Below are positions 35,052-46,690 of a DNA stretch of 64,000 nt, in pieces. The notes beneath the pieces were generated by a model. It was not told where the DNA came from. It made no database searches and saw only the letters and a program-made list of their open reading frames with translations. A program made the translations under genes and the position numbers. How positions within the stretch are numbered: position 1 is the stretch's first letter; the number at the start of each line of letters is the position of its first letter. The stretch spans positions 1-64,000 of the forward strand of contig PYSS01000103.1 in NCBI GenBank assembly GCA_003049465.1, written 5' to 3'. The stretch is from Magnaporthiopsis rhizophila (taxonomy: Eukaryota; Ascomycota; Sordariomycetes; Magnaporthales; Magnaporthaceae).

Positions 35052-37249
35052 CTACGAAACCGCCCTCCTCGCAACGACGTCCTCCTCGCGCATATTGTCC
35101 ACCCCGTACCCGGCGCCGGCGCTCATGGCGGCCCCGGAGCTGATGTAGTGGCATAGGCGGCTGAGCTCGCGACCGCGGTGGCCCTTGCACTCCTCGCACA
35201 TCTTGCGCGCCATCTTGAGCCCGAACAGGCCGTCCTCGCTGCCGCCCGCCACCTTGGCCCCCAGTCCCGTCCAGCTGAGCCGCTTAGTATTGTTGTTGCT
35301 GCTGTTATTGTTGCCGTTGGTTCCGTTAACCGCCGCCACTGGCGAGGACGACGAGTTGCCGACCACCACCATGGCCGTATCGGCAGCACCAGTTTTGACG
35401 TGCAGTCCCAGCCCCAGGCCGCCGCCCCGCTTGCTAGGCTTGCTGGCCACGCTCTCGGCGTGGCTCTTGGCCAGGGCGTCGGAGGCGATGGCGCCCTGCT
35501 CGCGGCGCTCGGCCGCGTCGCGGTCCACGGCCATGATGCTCTCCATGACGCTGGCGCGTCCGCAGTTGGCCAGTGTCGGCACCTGCTCGGGAAACATGGC
35601 GGCCAGGTAGTCGTCGAGGCTGACGACGGGCGGCGCTGCGGGGAGGAAGCCGCCCAGCAGCGGGGATCGGTGGTCTTCGCCGTGGTAGCTGCTCCCGCCA
35701 GGGCTCATCATGCCGTTGCTGACACCGTTTGGCTGCTGCTGCAGGGGTTGGTACTGGTACTGGTTGTAGAGGCGGCTGGTGATCCCGTTGGTAGAAGGAG
35801 CAGCATTGTTCCGGCCGTTGATTCCCATCCGGGCCGCAACCGCCGCGTTCATGGGACTGACGCCCGCCGCGTTGATGACGAAGACGCCGCCGCAGAAGCG
35901 GCCGGAAAGGTCCTCGCGCACGCTGCGCAGCACGCCCAGGCGCGCGAACGGGTCCCGCGCGTGCGCAAAGTGCTCGATGTGCGGCCCGCCGCGCCGCGCC
36001 ATGAACTCGGCCGCGGACTGCGGCGTGCCGCCGTTGGTAGGAGTGGCATTACTGCTGTCGCGGCACCCGAGCGGCACGACAAACTCGTCAGCAGCGGCGC
36101 CGAAAGTGTACACTTCGAGCCTAGACAGCTTGGCGTGCGGCAGGTCGGCGCACAGCCGGCTCAGCACGCGCGAGGCTGTCAGGCTGCCCCGGTTGTGCGC
36201 GAGGATCACGACCCGCTTGGCCGACGGGTCCTGCAGCGCCGCGCGGGCCTGTGCGTACAGGAGGCGCTGTGTGTCGATGTGGCCGCCGAGGCCGAACGGC
36301 AGCGGCAGGAGGCTGAGCGTGATGCCGGCGCGCTGGGCTAGGAGCAGGGCCAGGTCGGCGGCCAGGCCGTAGGTCGGCTCCACGATGGCTGTGATGGGCC
36401 GGTTGAAGAGCTTGGCCAGGCGGGGGAGGGACGAGTCTGTTATCGTACGGGAGCTGGAGGAGTGTCAGTCACGGAACTACAGTTTCTTTTATTTCCTATA
36501 CTTTACTTGTCGCCGGCTTACCCCACGCCCATGCCTCCGACAAAGAACCAGCGCTCGTCCTCGCCGTCGGACCCCATCATCCAGCTACCGCCCTCCACGG
36601 CCGCGGGGCCTGGGTGGCGCACGACAAGGTCGGAAGAGTTGAGCAGGCGGCAAAGACATACGACGACGGCGAGGGAGCAAATACTCCAGATGGAGAAGAC
36701 GAAGCCGGGAAAGATCAGCCAGATGGGAAGGGCCAGCATGATTATGTATAGCTCCACCACGCCGACGACGAGCTGGAGGCACACATCGACGGTGTAGCGC
36801 CACGGCACGTGCGCGGCGGCGGGCCAGCGCCAGCCGACCACCATCATGGCCACTGCCGTCGCCCAAGCCGCTGCGCCGGCCACGGTTCCTCTGAGCCCTC
36901 CACGGGAGGGACTGCCGCCGCCCGAAATTGAGATGAAAAGGGAGGCGGGGACGGTACTAGCGACGGACAGCCCCTGGGAATAGTCGTCACCGTTGTTGTT
37001 GTTGACGACGGCGTCCCAGGCCGTCAGGGCCAGGTCCGGCAGCAGCCAGAGCAGGGCGCGGGCATCCGCCTCGAGGGTCTGGAAGGGCGGCTTCTGCGCG
37101 TGCGGGGCCGTGCCGCAGGCGCCGTCGATCAGGGGCGGGATGTAGGTCACGGGCGTTGACGAGGCCGAGTGGTGTTGTGACGCGGTGCGCGGGGAGTGGT
37201 GCTGCTGTTCTGGCGATGGAGACCGCGAGGTGGGGACCCTGGAGGGCAT
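35052..37249 (-). CDS. Membrane-anchored alpha/beta-hydrolase-like protein
   Basis: Two exons, 37249-36522 and 36453-35052, are joined through a 68-bp intron (GTAAGC donor, TGACTGAC branch, CCAG acceptor), giving 709 aa. A disordered start is followed by a helical membrane block (GTVAGAAAWATAVAMMVVGW; CLQLVVGVVELYIIMLALPI; FVFSIWSICSLAVVVCLCRL). Then RWFFVGGMGVG begins an alpha/beta-hydrolase-like fold. The expected nucleophile elbow (A-H-S-x-G-G in relatives) reads VVILAHNRGSLTASRVL: Asn occupies the Ser position, so it may be a non-catalytic member. The C-terminal 200 residues are low-complexity, then Cys/His-bearing (KMCEECKGHRGRELSRLCHY). The family call is by pattern only. Confidence 0.6.
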
Positions 37250-38272
37250 ATTTGTGGTTCTTTATTATGAGTTGGATGAATGGAACGGATAGGTGGGCTC
37301 AAAGGTATTGATTAAGGAGTGGACGCCCAAGTGGCAAAGATTCCTTATTGTTGGAAGCAACAAAAAAAACAAGAAGAAGGCGTGACAGAAAAACACCAGT
37401 GGGAGAGCTTGACCTTGAGAACCAAAGGAAAGGAAAAGGAGAGAGGGAAGGGTTAGTCGGCCTGTTATGGCCGTGGCCGTGGCGACTGTTATATCCACGC
37501 ACACGCACACGAGCCAGCAAAACGCGCTGTGATGCAGCATTCCACCCCGACCACGGCACTTGCCGCGACGCGGTGATTTGGGAAATAGGGATGGGATCAA
37601 CACACGAGCTAGGCACATTCCTCACGAGATACGTCGTCAACAGGGGGTTGAAGCCCGCTAAGAAAAAGAAGGGATAACCACCATGTCTCGCCGTGGTGCT
37701 GATTCTCCCCCATATAATTAACCGGCCTCCTCGACACCGAATTCCAGCCAATGCGAGGCTCGAGGCCTGCCACACCTTGCCTTGCCCTAGGCGTCGATAT
37801 CATCCATACGCGGGGTGGTGAGACAGCGTTTGGAGACCTGCGATGTTGATACATTCCACGTCAGGATCCTTGTTGTTGCCAATGCGAGCCACCACTCCGA
37901 CGCCTGTGCTATGCCCCCTCGGGATCCTGCCAGATGCGTGATGCCATGAACTGGCTGCCCTGGTACTGCTTCTCGTCTCTTGTACATGTCCGAGAGCCCC
38001 TCGCGCCGGGCCTGGTACAGCCCGTGGCATTGTTGTCGGACATGGAACACCTTGGGACCCTGGCATCTTGGATTCCGGCAGGCAGATAACGGCTACCGCG
38101 CGTCCTATCGCCGCATCGGCTCCCAGATTACCCCCTCGTGACCCATTTCTCGTCTCAACACATTCCAGCTCGTTGTCGAGAAGCAGCCTGCTCAAACAAG
38201 ACGGGACAACGTATTGCAAATTGTGCTAAAGTTCAAAGAAAAACATATAAGAAAATAACATACAACCCCGCC
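37250..38272. other. Intergenic region, no gene seen
   Basis: These 1.0 kb contain the upstream region of the hydrolase-like gene and the 3' flank of the permease gene. No domain-bearing frame is seen. Confidence 0.45.
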
Positions 38273-39938
38273 TCAGTACGCATAAAACAAAACGGCCTCG
38301 TCGTCAGACTGCCGGATCGTCTTGTTCATGTGCTGGAGCCAGAAGCGCATAACCCAGGCGCCAATGACGGTGGCGACGCTCAGCCCAGCGCTGGACCCCA
38401 TGGCAAGCGTGTACCGCGGCGCGTCCCACTCCCACCACAGGTACGGCGTCCAGATGAAAGACACGACGGCAGCCATGTTCGCGATGGCGAGAGACGAGGC
38501 CTTCTTCTCTTTGGTCTGCGAGCACGTGCTGGCGACCCAGCCGAGCAAAATGGAGTTCACGGAGTAAGTGCCGACCGAAAATACGATCATGGCGACTGTT
38601 GGCGACGGGTATCAGCAACAGCAACGGTGTAACAGAGGTGGGCAGCTGGAAGCACTTACAGTACCGAGCACCCGTGTTCAGCGTTGCGCACCCCAGCACG
38701 AACCCGAGCACGGCGACCATCTTGCCGATGGTGATATGCCACGTGCGCTCGTTGAACCTCCCCGACGACCACGCCCACGCGATGGACGTGAAGCCGGCGA
38801 TCAGGTACGGCGGGCACGTCAGCACCAGCGTGACGGTCTGGTCGAAACCGAGCGAGCTGATGACGGTGGGGAAGAAGTTCTTGAACCCGTTCGCGCCCAG
38901 GTGCATATGCTGCATGTACGCAAACAGCCAGACGCGCGGGTCCTTGGCCGCCTGCGCGAGCCCCTTCCAGGTCGAGGTGACGCCCTTTTCCCCTACGGTG
39001 TCGCGCACGATGCGCTCGTGCGCCAGCTGCCGCTCCTCCGGCGTCAGCCAGCGCGTCGTCGTCGGCTCGTCTGGGAGCAGCCAGAATCCGGCGGCGGCGA
39101 CGACGAAGGTGACGGCGCCCTGGATGATGAAGAGCCAGCGCCAGCCCTTGATGCCCATGGCGCCGTCCAGCTTGAAGATGCCGATGGCGATCAGGCCCGC
39201 AAACGCCGTGGCCAGGATGTTGCCCGTGTACAGGACCGAGATGCGCGTGGCGATCTCCTTGCGCGTGTAAAAGGACGCCAGCATGTACAGCGCGCCCGGG
39301 TAGTAGGGCGCCTCGGTCACGCCTAGGAGGAAGCGTGTCAACATCATGCCCCTAAAGTCCCTCGACAGCGCCGTTAGTGCGCTCACGACGGCCCACAGCG
39401 CCATGAAGGCCGACATCCAGACGCTGGGGCGCACGCGCGTCAGCATCATGTTGGACGGGAGCTGCATCAGGATGTATCTGTCAGGTGGTGTTAGCGTGGT
39501 GTTCGCTTGGAACTCTCCCCTTCTTTTTTGCTACAAGTTGCCCGGTTTGACGTACCCGACGAATAATATCGAGATGCAGGTCTGGTACTCTCCCGGCTTG
39601 AGGTTGAGATCCTTCTCGAGCCCATTCAGGCGCGCGAGGGCGATGGCGTTGCGGTCCAGGTAGTTCAGCCAGTACATGAGCCACAGGATGGGCATGATCC
39701 AGATGTCCAGCTTGCGCACCAGCTTGATCTCGCGCGGATCCGTCTTCTCGTGCGCACCCGAGTAGTCGAGCGCGGCTCGGTTGACCTTTAAAGTCTCCTC
39801 CCCCTCGGCGTGCTCGACCCGGAGCGGCTCGCCACCCGCATTCTCTGTAGCGATTGCATCTTTGCTGTCGACGGTGATGTCTTGGTCCTTTCGTTGGGAC
39901 GACCGCTCGAGGTCGGCCTTCTCCACTGGCCTATCCAT
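38273..39938 (-). CDS. MFS permease, ACS family (allantoate/nicotinate-type)
   Basis: Three exons, 39938-39556, 39477-38660 and 38595-38273, give 507 aa with phases in agreement. The introns are 78 bp (GTACGT) and 64 bp (GTAAGT). After a charged N-terminus come TM1 (WIMPILWLMYWLNYLDRNAI, with the family-typical LDR), then MLTRFLLGVTEAPYYPGALY, the conserved GxxEA(x)P(x)xPG-type block, about 12 membrane helices in all, and YFAMIVFSVGTYSVNSILLG near the end. These are hallmarks of the anion:cation symporter family (Dal5/Tna1/Vht1 relatives), which imports small organic anions such as allantoate or nicotinate across the plasma membrane. The substrate cannot be told. It borders the metabolite cluster but no lesion is seen in it. 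Confidence 0.85.
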
Positions 39939-41564
39939 CTCGTGTGTCCCTGGTTCGGCTCCGGCGGAATGGTGCGAGGCGTCTGCTGGACCGAGGACAG
40001 GCAGGTGGCAAGACCAGGAGGAGGTCTTGACCAAGGATACCCTTGGTTACCACTCCTCTCTTTATAGCAGCCTTGATCCCCGCAGGCACACATCCTTCCG
40101 GCTAAGCCTCGGTATCGTTTTCCCGACTCGTCCTACGCACAGAGAGATACCTCCCCTCATGCGTAAATATGACGGACGTTTGGTGGGTAAGGTGTGTAGC
40201 TAGAGTCTTGGGGCCCGGGCGGATTGGCCGAGGCTAGCTTGGAGAAGGCTTGGGTGCGCCTCGTCGCCATTAAGCAATTCGGTCCGACAGGGTAAGCGAA
40301 TGCGGGGGAAGCATAAGGATCGCGCAGTGTCTAGATCATCGGCTGCTGTGAGTGAACATCGCGACCAATAGGGCGCCAAAATAGGTGCAAGAGTGGTGGG
40401 GTGACGCTTGTGACAGGTCAGGGAGGTTTTGAGGGGAAGCTGCTGCCAAGATGCCAAGCACACGGCGCGTCCTTGTGGAGGCTGCCCTCCGGCTCTTCTC
40501 CGGCTCGAAGGCTCATGTGGCATTTGTGGCTCAAGGTGGCTGAGAGGTTGTTGCTGCTAAGCAGGCTTGAACCATTTGATTAGTCCTCCACTAGGAAACA
40601 TGGCTTTATGACTTCTCTTCGTACTGGGTGTATAGGCGCTGCGGCTAATCTTCTGCGGGCTGCCGCGTTCCTGGGAGGCCACATCCGAACGCACGAATGC
40701 TCAGGGCCACTTTGTCCCTCGGTCGCGGAAAGGAAAGGCTGAAAATTGGCTAAAAAACAAAACCGAAAATTGTTAACTCGCTCAAGAGATTCAGTCTTTA
40801 CATGACCTACCTTTAGCCATTCAACGTCCCTTTCTGACGCAGGCCGGTGCTAGCTTTTGACGTAGGACAATCCCATTTCTTGGTTCCACTTTCCGGTTTA
40901 GGAAGGCACAGAGCGCCGTGACGCACATCCCTACCTTTGACAATTCTGACGGCTGTCGCCAAGGGCAGACCGACTACCACTCGAAAAGAGGCGCAAGCCT
41001 AGATCGGCAGCACCAAGTAATCGAAACGCTTTGATGCCCAGCTGGGCTCATTCGAGAGCAGGATCACCGGCGTCCTTAAGGCCCTACGAACTTCGTTTCT
41101 TAGCCTCTTCGCACCTTCTAATTACACCTTCACATGATGGTCATAACGCGACGCTGATCGATCTCGCCCTCGTCACCACGATCTTTCCGAGGTCTATATC
41201 ATCGGCCGACCTGATTCTTGCCGGAGCCAATACGGAATTCTGACGATTGCCGTCCCTGGAGCCGAGCGTATCCCACAGCAGGTCCAAACCATTCCATCTC
41301 CCTACCAGGGACTCCGGCTTCACGGCAACTGAGCGGCGGACAGGCTGGCCCTAGTGCTACGAGAGGAATTTCTCATATGCAGCAATTTAGTATGCTTGCT
41401 GATACAATGTCCCCTGAGCTAGTTTATCATCACCGCCGACTCCCTTCTCTTTGCCGGTCCCCAAGACATCAATGTATTGTCGCCCTGAAACCAACCGTTT
41501 AGATGTTCGATCCTGCGGATTTAACGCCGCTTGAGTCCTGGATCTTCCCTTGGACGGAGAAGTC
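39939..41564. other. Intergenic region, no gene seen
   Basis: These 1.6 kb lie between the intact permease gene and the broken SDR gene. This is the left boundary of the decayed cluster. No domain-bearing frame is seen. Confidence 0.45.
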
Positions 41565-42413
41565 TCAAGCCAAAAAGGTCCCTCCGTTGGAGTGGATGGT
41601 GGTCCCAGTCACATATCCATCTCGCATGCAGTACGGATACGCCTCTGCAACGTCTTCGGGCCGGCCGAGCCTCCCGGTCAGCGTCCGCTTGCCGAGGTGG
41701 TCCAACGCGGCCTGGGGACCCCGGCCGTGGCCTCTGTGAGCACAGGCCCGGGAGCGACCAGGTTGACGCGGACGGGCGCCAGCTCGACGGCCAGACCCCT
41801 GGCGAGGCCCTCGAGCGCGCTGGCCGCGTGCAGACCAAAGCCCGCCGGCGGCTTGGTGGAGAGGAAGCCGCCCGTCAACGTGAGGCTGGCGTCCGGGCCG
41901 GACGCCATGTACGAGGCCGAGGTCGGGGTGGGAGCGGCAGGGTCCGCGCCGACCTGGGGCTGCTGCCGGGCTAGGCACTTGGCGAGGATGACGGGGGCGA
42001 GCGTGCCCACGGTCTGATTCCGCTCAAAGACGTCGGGCGTCACGTCGGCGACGGTCATGGGGAGGTGCCTGTCGCTGGCGGCGAAGACGACGTGGTCGAG
42101 CCTGTCCCTGGCGCCGCGGGTCACGGCGTCCAGCAGGCCGCCCAGCGCGGCCTCGAGGCTGTCCCTCTGCGACAAGACGCAGGCGTGGGTCACCACAGCG
42201 GCCGGCGAGCCGAGCAGGGCCGGGTAGGCCTGGTGCAGGCGTGCGGCGGCGCTGGCCAGCTTGGCGTCGGACGAGGCCGACAGGATCACGGTGCAGCCGT
42301 GCTCGACGCAGGCCTCTGCCACGGCGTAGCCGATGCCCGAGGTGCCGCCGAAGATGAGCACCCGCTTGCCGGACAGCTTGTTTGCGTATTTGAGAGTTGG
42401 CGGCGTAGCCATG
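41565..42413 (-). pseudogene. Short-chain dehydrogenase/reductase with frameshift
   Basis: From the ATG at 42413 a frame of about 230 codons carries the Rossmann motif GKRVLIFGGTSGIG near its start, HVVFAAS in the NNAG position and GLARGLAVELAPVRVNLVAP. At 41714-41717, a run of four identical bases, the frame changes. The C-terminal signature (GRLGRPEDVAEAY, GYVTGTTIHSNGG) continues in another frame to a stop at 41565. No canonical intron can join them. The catalytic Tyr-x3-Lys is not evident (GLHAASALEGL region), though some fungal SDRs of this type also lack it. It probably once oxidised or reduced an intermediate of the adjacent PKS pathway. A single-base assembly error is the alternative explanation. 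Confidence 0.7.
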
Positions 42414-42971
42414 GTGAGGAGGCAATTGATGGTTTGGCGTGGGATTTCGGTGGACATTCACCACATCGGAGGGTGCCAGCCATGATCAGGTACTCCAAAG
42501 TGAGGGGTAACTCGACTTGGGGTAGGCACAGGCATCGGTCTTCCGAACAAGAAATTGGAACACCGAGGGGAGGTTCGGACCAAAAAAAATCCTCCGAAAA
42601 CGATCGCGTGCAAGACTCGACAGACGGCTTGCGTCTGCGAGGGTAACCGGTGAGATGGACAGTCGATTGAAAGAGGGTGCTTCTCCGAATGAAGGCGGCA
42701 CTATTCTGCCTGCTGCCATTTTCGAGTTGTAGCCGTGGCTTTGCAGCACGTCGGTTCCGTCGCGCACTCGATACGGGCTATACCCATCATATTGATTTTA
42801 TTGCGGACAGCATCGCAAATGGCCGTCTTGTGCAGCACGCCGTGGACCCGCCTGGCTGGGCCTGGCCAAACCTAGGAGTGATCGGCCTGGTTATTTTGGT
42901 ACGTACCAGTCTTCCCGCAACTCCCAAGGACCACATTTACCTCTATACTGATTAACTGTTGTTCTGGGAGG
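42414..42971. promoter_or_regulatory. Shared upstream region of SDR and P450 genes
   Basis: The SDR and P450 relics are transcribed away from each other, so these 0.56 kb would hold both promoters. No specific binding site can be assigned. Confidence 0.35.
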
Positions 42972-44665
42972 ATGCTGCAGTTAGTGGCCCAGTACGTCGT
43001 CTTTCTCGTTCGCTCACTCTTCCTCTCCGGGCTCAGCGATTACCCTGGCCCTTTTTGGTGCCGCGTAAGCCATGTGCCCGCGATGTGGCACCTCTGGCAT
43101 GGCACCAACGCCTACTGGATACACCGGCTGCACCGGAAGTACGGGTCCGTGGTTCGGGTCACCCCGACGGAGCTGAGCTATACGGATGCTGAGGCCTGGA
43201 CATATACGGCCACGCCCACCAAAGCCACCAGGTCAATGGCAAGGAGTCACGCTTCTACGGCCCCGTCAAAGATCTGGACAACGGCACGCCTGGGATTCTG
43301 GAGGCGGGTGACGAAGACCACACGTGCATGCGCAGGATCTTCAGCCATGCCTTTAGCCACAAAGCAATCCGGGAACAGGAGCCCATCTTCCAGGCCTATA
43401 CGGACAAGCTGATCCGCAAGTTGAGGGAGGTCATGGCCACCGATGAGGGCAGGGAGTTTGACATCTTGGCTTGGTACAAGTAGGTCCAAGATCGAAATCC
43501 AAGCAGAGGAGCCCCCTCGCTAATTAATTATCATCGTAGCTACACCACTTTCGACGTCATGGCCGACCTGACGTTCGGCGAGTCCCTCGGGCTGCTGGAT
43601 ACTAGAGTTTACGAGCCATGGATCGCGGCCATCACCAAGAGCCTGGAGGCCGGCGTCATCTCCCGTGCCATGCGCTACTGGCCCTGGCTCTACCGTGCCT
43701 ACCGCACCCTGTTCGGCCGCTCCCTGCGCGACAAGCGGCGTGTGCAGTTCCGGTACTGCGCGGAGCGTGTCGACAGGCGCCTGGAGCGCGACCCCAACTA
43801 CAAGCGGACGGACATGTGGTCGCTCGTGCTGCGGCAAAAGGAGGAGGAGCGCCTGACGCTCCCGGAGATGCACACAAACTCGAGCGCCTTCATGATTGCC
43901 GGCACCGAGACCACGGCCACCCTCTGCACGGGCCTGACGTACCTGCTGCTGCGCCACACCTCCAAGATGGAGCTCCTGGTCAAGGAGATCCGCGAGGGGT
44001 TTTCCGGCCCCGAAGACATGACCATCAACCGCATGCAGCATCTCCGGTACCTGCAGACCTGTCTGGACGAAACCCTTCGCTTCTATCCGCCTTCCGCCAC
44101 GGGCTTCCAGAGGTATGCGCCGCCAGAAGGTGCCACGATATGCGCAAATGCGTGCCCGGCAGGGTGAGTTTTTATTAATTCTAATAATTCTTTTTCTACC
44201 GCATCTCCACGGCACCGAAAAAAAAGAACAGGAGACTCCCTCACATATGTGGGGGAATGGACGCACGTCTTTACGTATCAAACTACGCGTGCTTCCGCAG
44301 CAAAGAAAACTTCCGCGATCCCGATTCCTTTGTCCCCGAGCGCTTCTTGCCGAGAAGCGAGTACGAGGCGACCGACAACCGTGCTGCCAGCCGTTTTCGT
44401 ACGGCCCGCGAAACTGCATGGGAAGGCAGTAAGTGCTCTTGCTCCTATGTTTTCTTTTTGCCCCTGGCTTCGAAACCTGACAGGCCGCTGATGACTTGTG
44501 TCCTTCAGCATGGCATACGTGGAAATGTGCATGATCATGGTAAAGATACTGTGGAATTTCGACTTGGAGCTGTGTGACGGCCAAGAGAACTGGCTGGACC
44601 AGAAGGTGTATTTGGTCTTTCAGAAGCATCCGCTCATGGTGCGGATCAGACCCAGAAAGTTCTAG
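42972..44665 (+). pseudogene. Cytochrome P450 with multiple frame lesions
   Basis: The N-terminus has a membrane anchor (QYVVFLVRSLFLSGLSDYPG, where YPGP is the hinge). At about 43196-43202 the frame shifts after SYTDAEAW. An intron at 43480-43539 (GTAGGT...GTAG) is well formed. The second exon holds the I-helix AFMIAGTETTATL and the K-helix ETLR. An intron opens at 44164 (GTGAGT), after which the PERF motif and the haem loop FSYGPRNCMGR (about 44393-44427) lie in different frames. A final intron (GTAAGT, ending about 44509) leads to the C-terminus at 44665. At least two frame breaks and probably a third near 44260 cannot be spliced away. It resembles the CYP families found in polyketide clusters, and would have been ER-bound. 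Confidence 0.8.
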
Positions 44666-45009
44666 ATTGGTGACGCTGCCGGGGGAGGGTTCAAAGCCCA
44701 CGGGGCAGCGTTGTGGAAATAAATGCACATGGCACTGAGATGATTGGTGGGTTTTTTTTTCCCCTGCTGCGAACCTCGTTTCACAGAAAACCGAAGCACC
44801 CTTCGGACTAGATTAGGAAACGAGTGGCCAAGACAATGTCAAATAAGTTCTACCGCCTCTATTGTGCGCTATGGTTGAATAGGGTAGGTAATTATCTCTG
44901 GCGGTTGTGCATACGAGGAAATCCGCAATGGAATCCAAAACCAGGCGCGGTGGGCGGCAGCCGGGTCACCTATCTAGTCGGGCATCTCGTGTTCTCCTAG
45001 CCCGCGCCC

Positions 45010-46134
45010 TTACGGCAGCGCATCCATCTCCACCACAATCTTCTCACCGGACACTTCCCCGCGTCTCACAATATCCATACCTCTGATGACAGCCTCCGAC
45101 CCCTGCCCGTCCAACACCCTCAACGGATGATGCACAAGCTCGCCCTGGTCCACTAGCCGTTGTGCCAGCGCCCACAGATGCTCCCCGAACTTCTGCGTGT
45201 CTGGGTCCGGAGAACGCTCGTAGGGACTCGGCCATGTGCGGCCGTCGCCGAAGATGGTAGGGCCGAGGAGCCAGTCGGCGGTGACGACCCGACGCGTCGC
45301 GGCGTGGGCCGGATACGGATCCAGAGACACGTAGCGCCCGCCGGCGCGGCCAATGGCGGCGTAGCAGGCCGCGGTCGACTCGGCCGTCGTGACGCAGTCG
45401 AGAGCGTACTCGAGGTTGTTGCGGGTGCAAGCACGCTGGCGACTCCTGTCAGTCTGCTTTGTATCTGACTAGCATCTGCATAAAGACATCGAAACCTACA
45501 ATGACCGACGCGCACTGCGGCGAGCGGTAGTCGAAGACGGCCTTGGCGCCGCGGGAACGCACGAGGTCAAAGTTCTTTGACGAGCAGGTTGCGATTGGGA
45601 TCAAGTTCGCGTTGAGGGTCGAAGCGCGTCCCGTCAGCTGCTTGTCGGACCATAACACGGACGATTCCGGCTTGGGAATCACTTACAGCTTCAGCACCTG
45701 GATGGCGATGGTGCCGGTGGCCGTGGTGCCCCCGTACACCAGCACCGCCGCCTGCTTCTCCACGGGCCCGTCGGGTAACGGCAGGCCCAGCGCCCGGATG
45801 GCGAGGCCGGCGGTGCTGATGCCGGCGCCGCGGCGTGCATGCTGTGCTGGGCGCCGCAGACGCGGTCGCCGATCTTGGCCGCCGCGGAAACCTCGAGCTC
45901 CACCGCCACCACGGTGCCGGCGTAGTCGGCCCCGAGCAGGACGCCTGGGGTCACGAAGTCGCCCGTCATCTTGGTGTCGCTCGGGTTGATGGCCACGGCC
46001 TCGGTGCGGACGTAGATCTGGGACGGCCCGAGCTGCGGGCATGGCGCCGTGCTAGACACCACGGGCCTGCCAGCTGCGTCGGCCACTACGGCCTCCTGGA
46101 TGGCCGGCGGCATGAAGGTGCTGATGCTGCCCAT
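45010..46134 (-). pseudogene. Trans-acting enoyl reductase (medium-chain dehydrogenase type)
   Basis: The start MGSISTFMPPAIQEAVV is followed by VAINPSDTKMTGDFVTPGVL and GADYAGTVVAVE, typical of the stand-alone enoyl reductases that serve highly reducing PKS and PKS-NRPS enzymes lacking a working ER domain. After CGAQHSMHAAA (about 45840) the sequence jumps to GISTAGLAIRALGLPLPDGP in another frame. The segment normally linking them is absent, so an internal deletion of roughly 100 bp is likely. Next come GGTTATGTIAIQVLKL (NADPH-binding), introns of doubtful phase near 45690-45620 and 45500-45450, and a C-terminus with LDCVTTAESTAACYAAIGRA. It is transcribed divergently from the PKS-NRPS. Confidence 0.75.
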
Positions 46135-46690
46135 TTTTTTATTTTTATTTATTTTTATTATTTTTGTGTCATAGTCTCCTGAGAGCCAACTACGCACACT
46201 CTGCTAACCTCTTTCTGCACCTCGAGAACCTCCCCACCCCTCCCTGCTTATGGATGACCGCCTCAGCTTTTTTTTACCGGTCCGTATTGTTCTCGACCTG
46301 TCGGATGGTTTCAGTGGTCGGGAGGTTTTTAGTCTGCTTGCCGAACAGGGATGTAGGATACACCTGCGTCAAGATGGAGGTTATTTTGCCTGTCCGAGCT
46401 TGCATTCGGCACCGGGGACGGTTTTTGATCTCTGTGGGTTTTTCGTCCGTATGTGACCGCAGACAGATGATTTCTAGCGAGGAGGGAAGTAGATGTAAAG
46501 GACAAGACCGAATCCTCCCGTACGAGCACGAGACCTTGACATCGCCACCGCATCGTCACGCCTGAACGAGCTATTTACTTGGTTAATTACCTATGGTCCG
46601 CGCAAATCAACCGAGCTCAACACACCCGCGGGAGCAGGCTTCCGTTTCTGATTGGCCTTCAGTGGCTAGCATAGCCCAGAATCTGTCGTA
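46135..46690. promoter_or_regulatory. Divergent promoter between enoyl reductase and PKS-NRPS
   Basis: These 556 bp lie between the two divergent start codons, which suggests former co-regulation. An A/T tract (46135-46165) adjoins the reductase ATG. No transcription-factor site could be assigned with confidence. Confidence 0.4.

Noticed and set aside
35178..36341. 387-codon plus-strand open frame
   Set aside because: It is antisense to the hydrolase-like gene, whose membrane helices and proper intron make it the real gene.
43520..44728. 402-codon minus-strand open frame
   Set aside because: It lies opposite the P450 relic and ignores its clear I-helix, ExxR and haem motifs.
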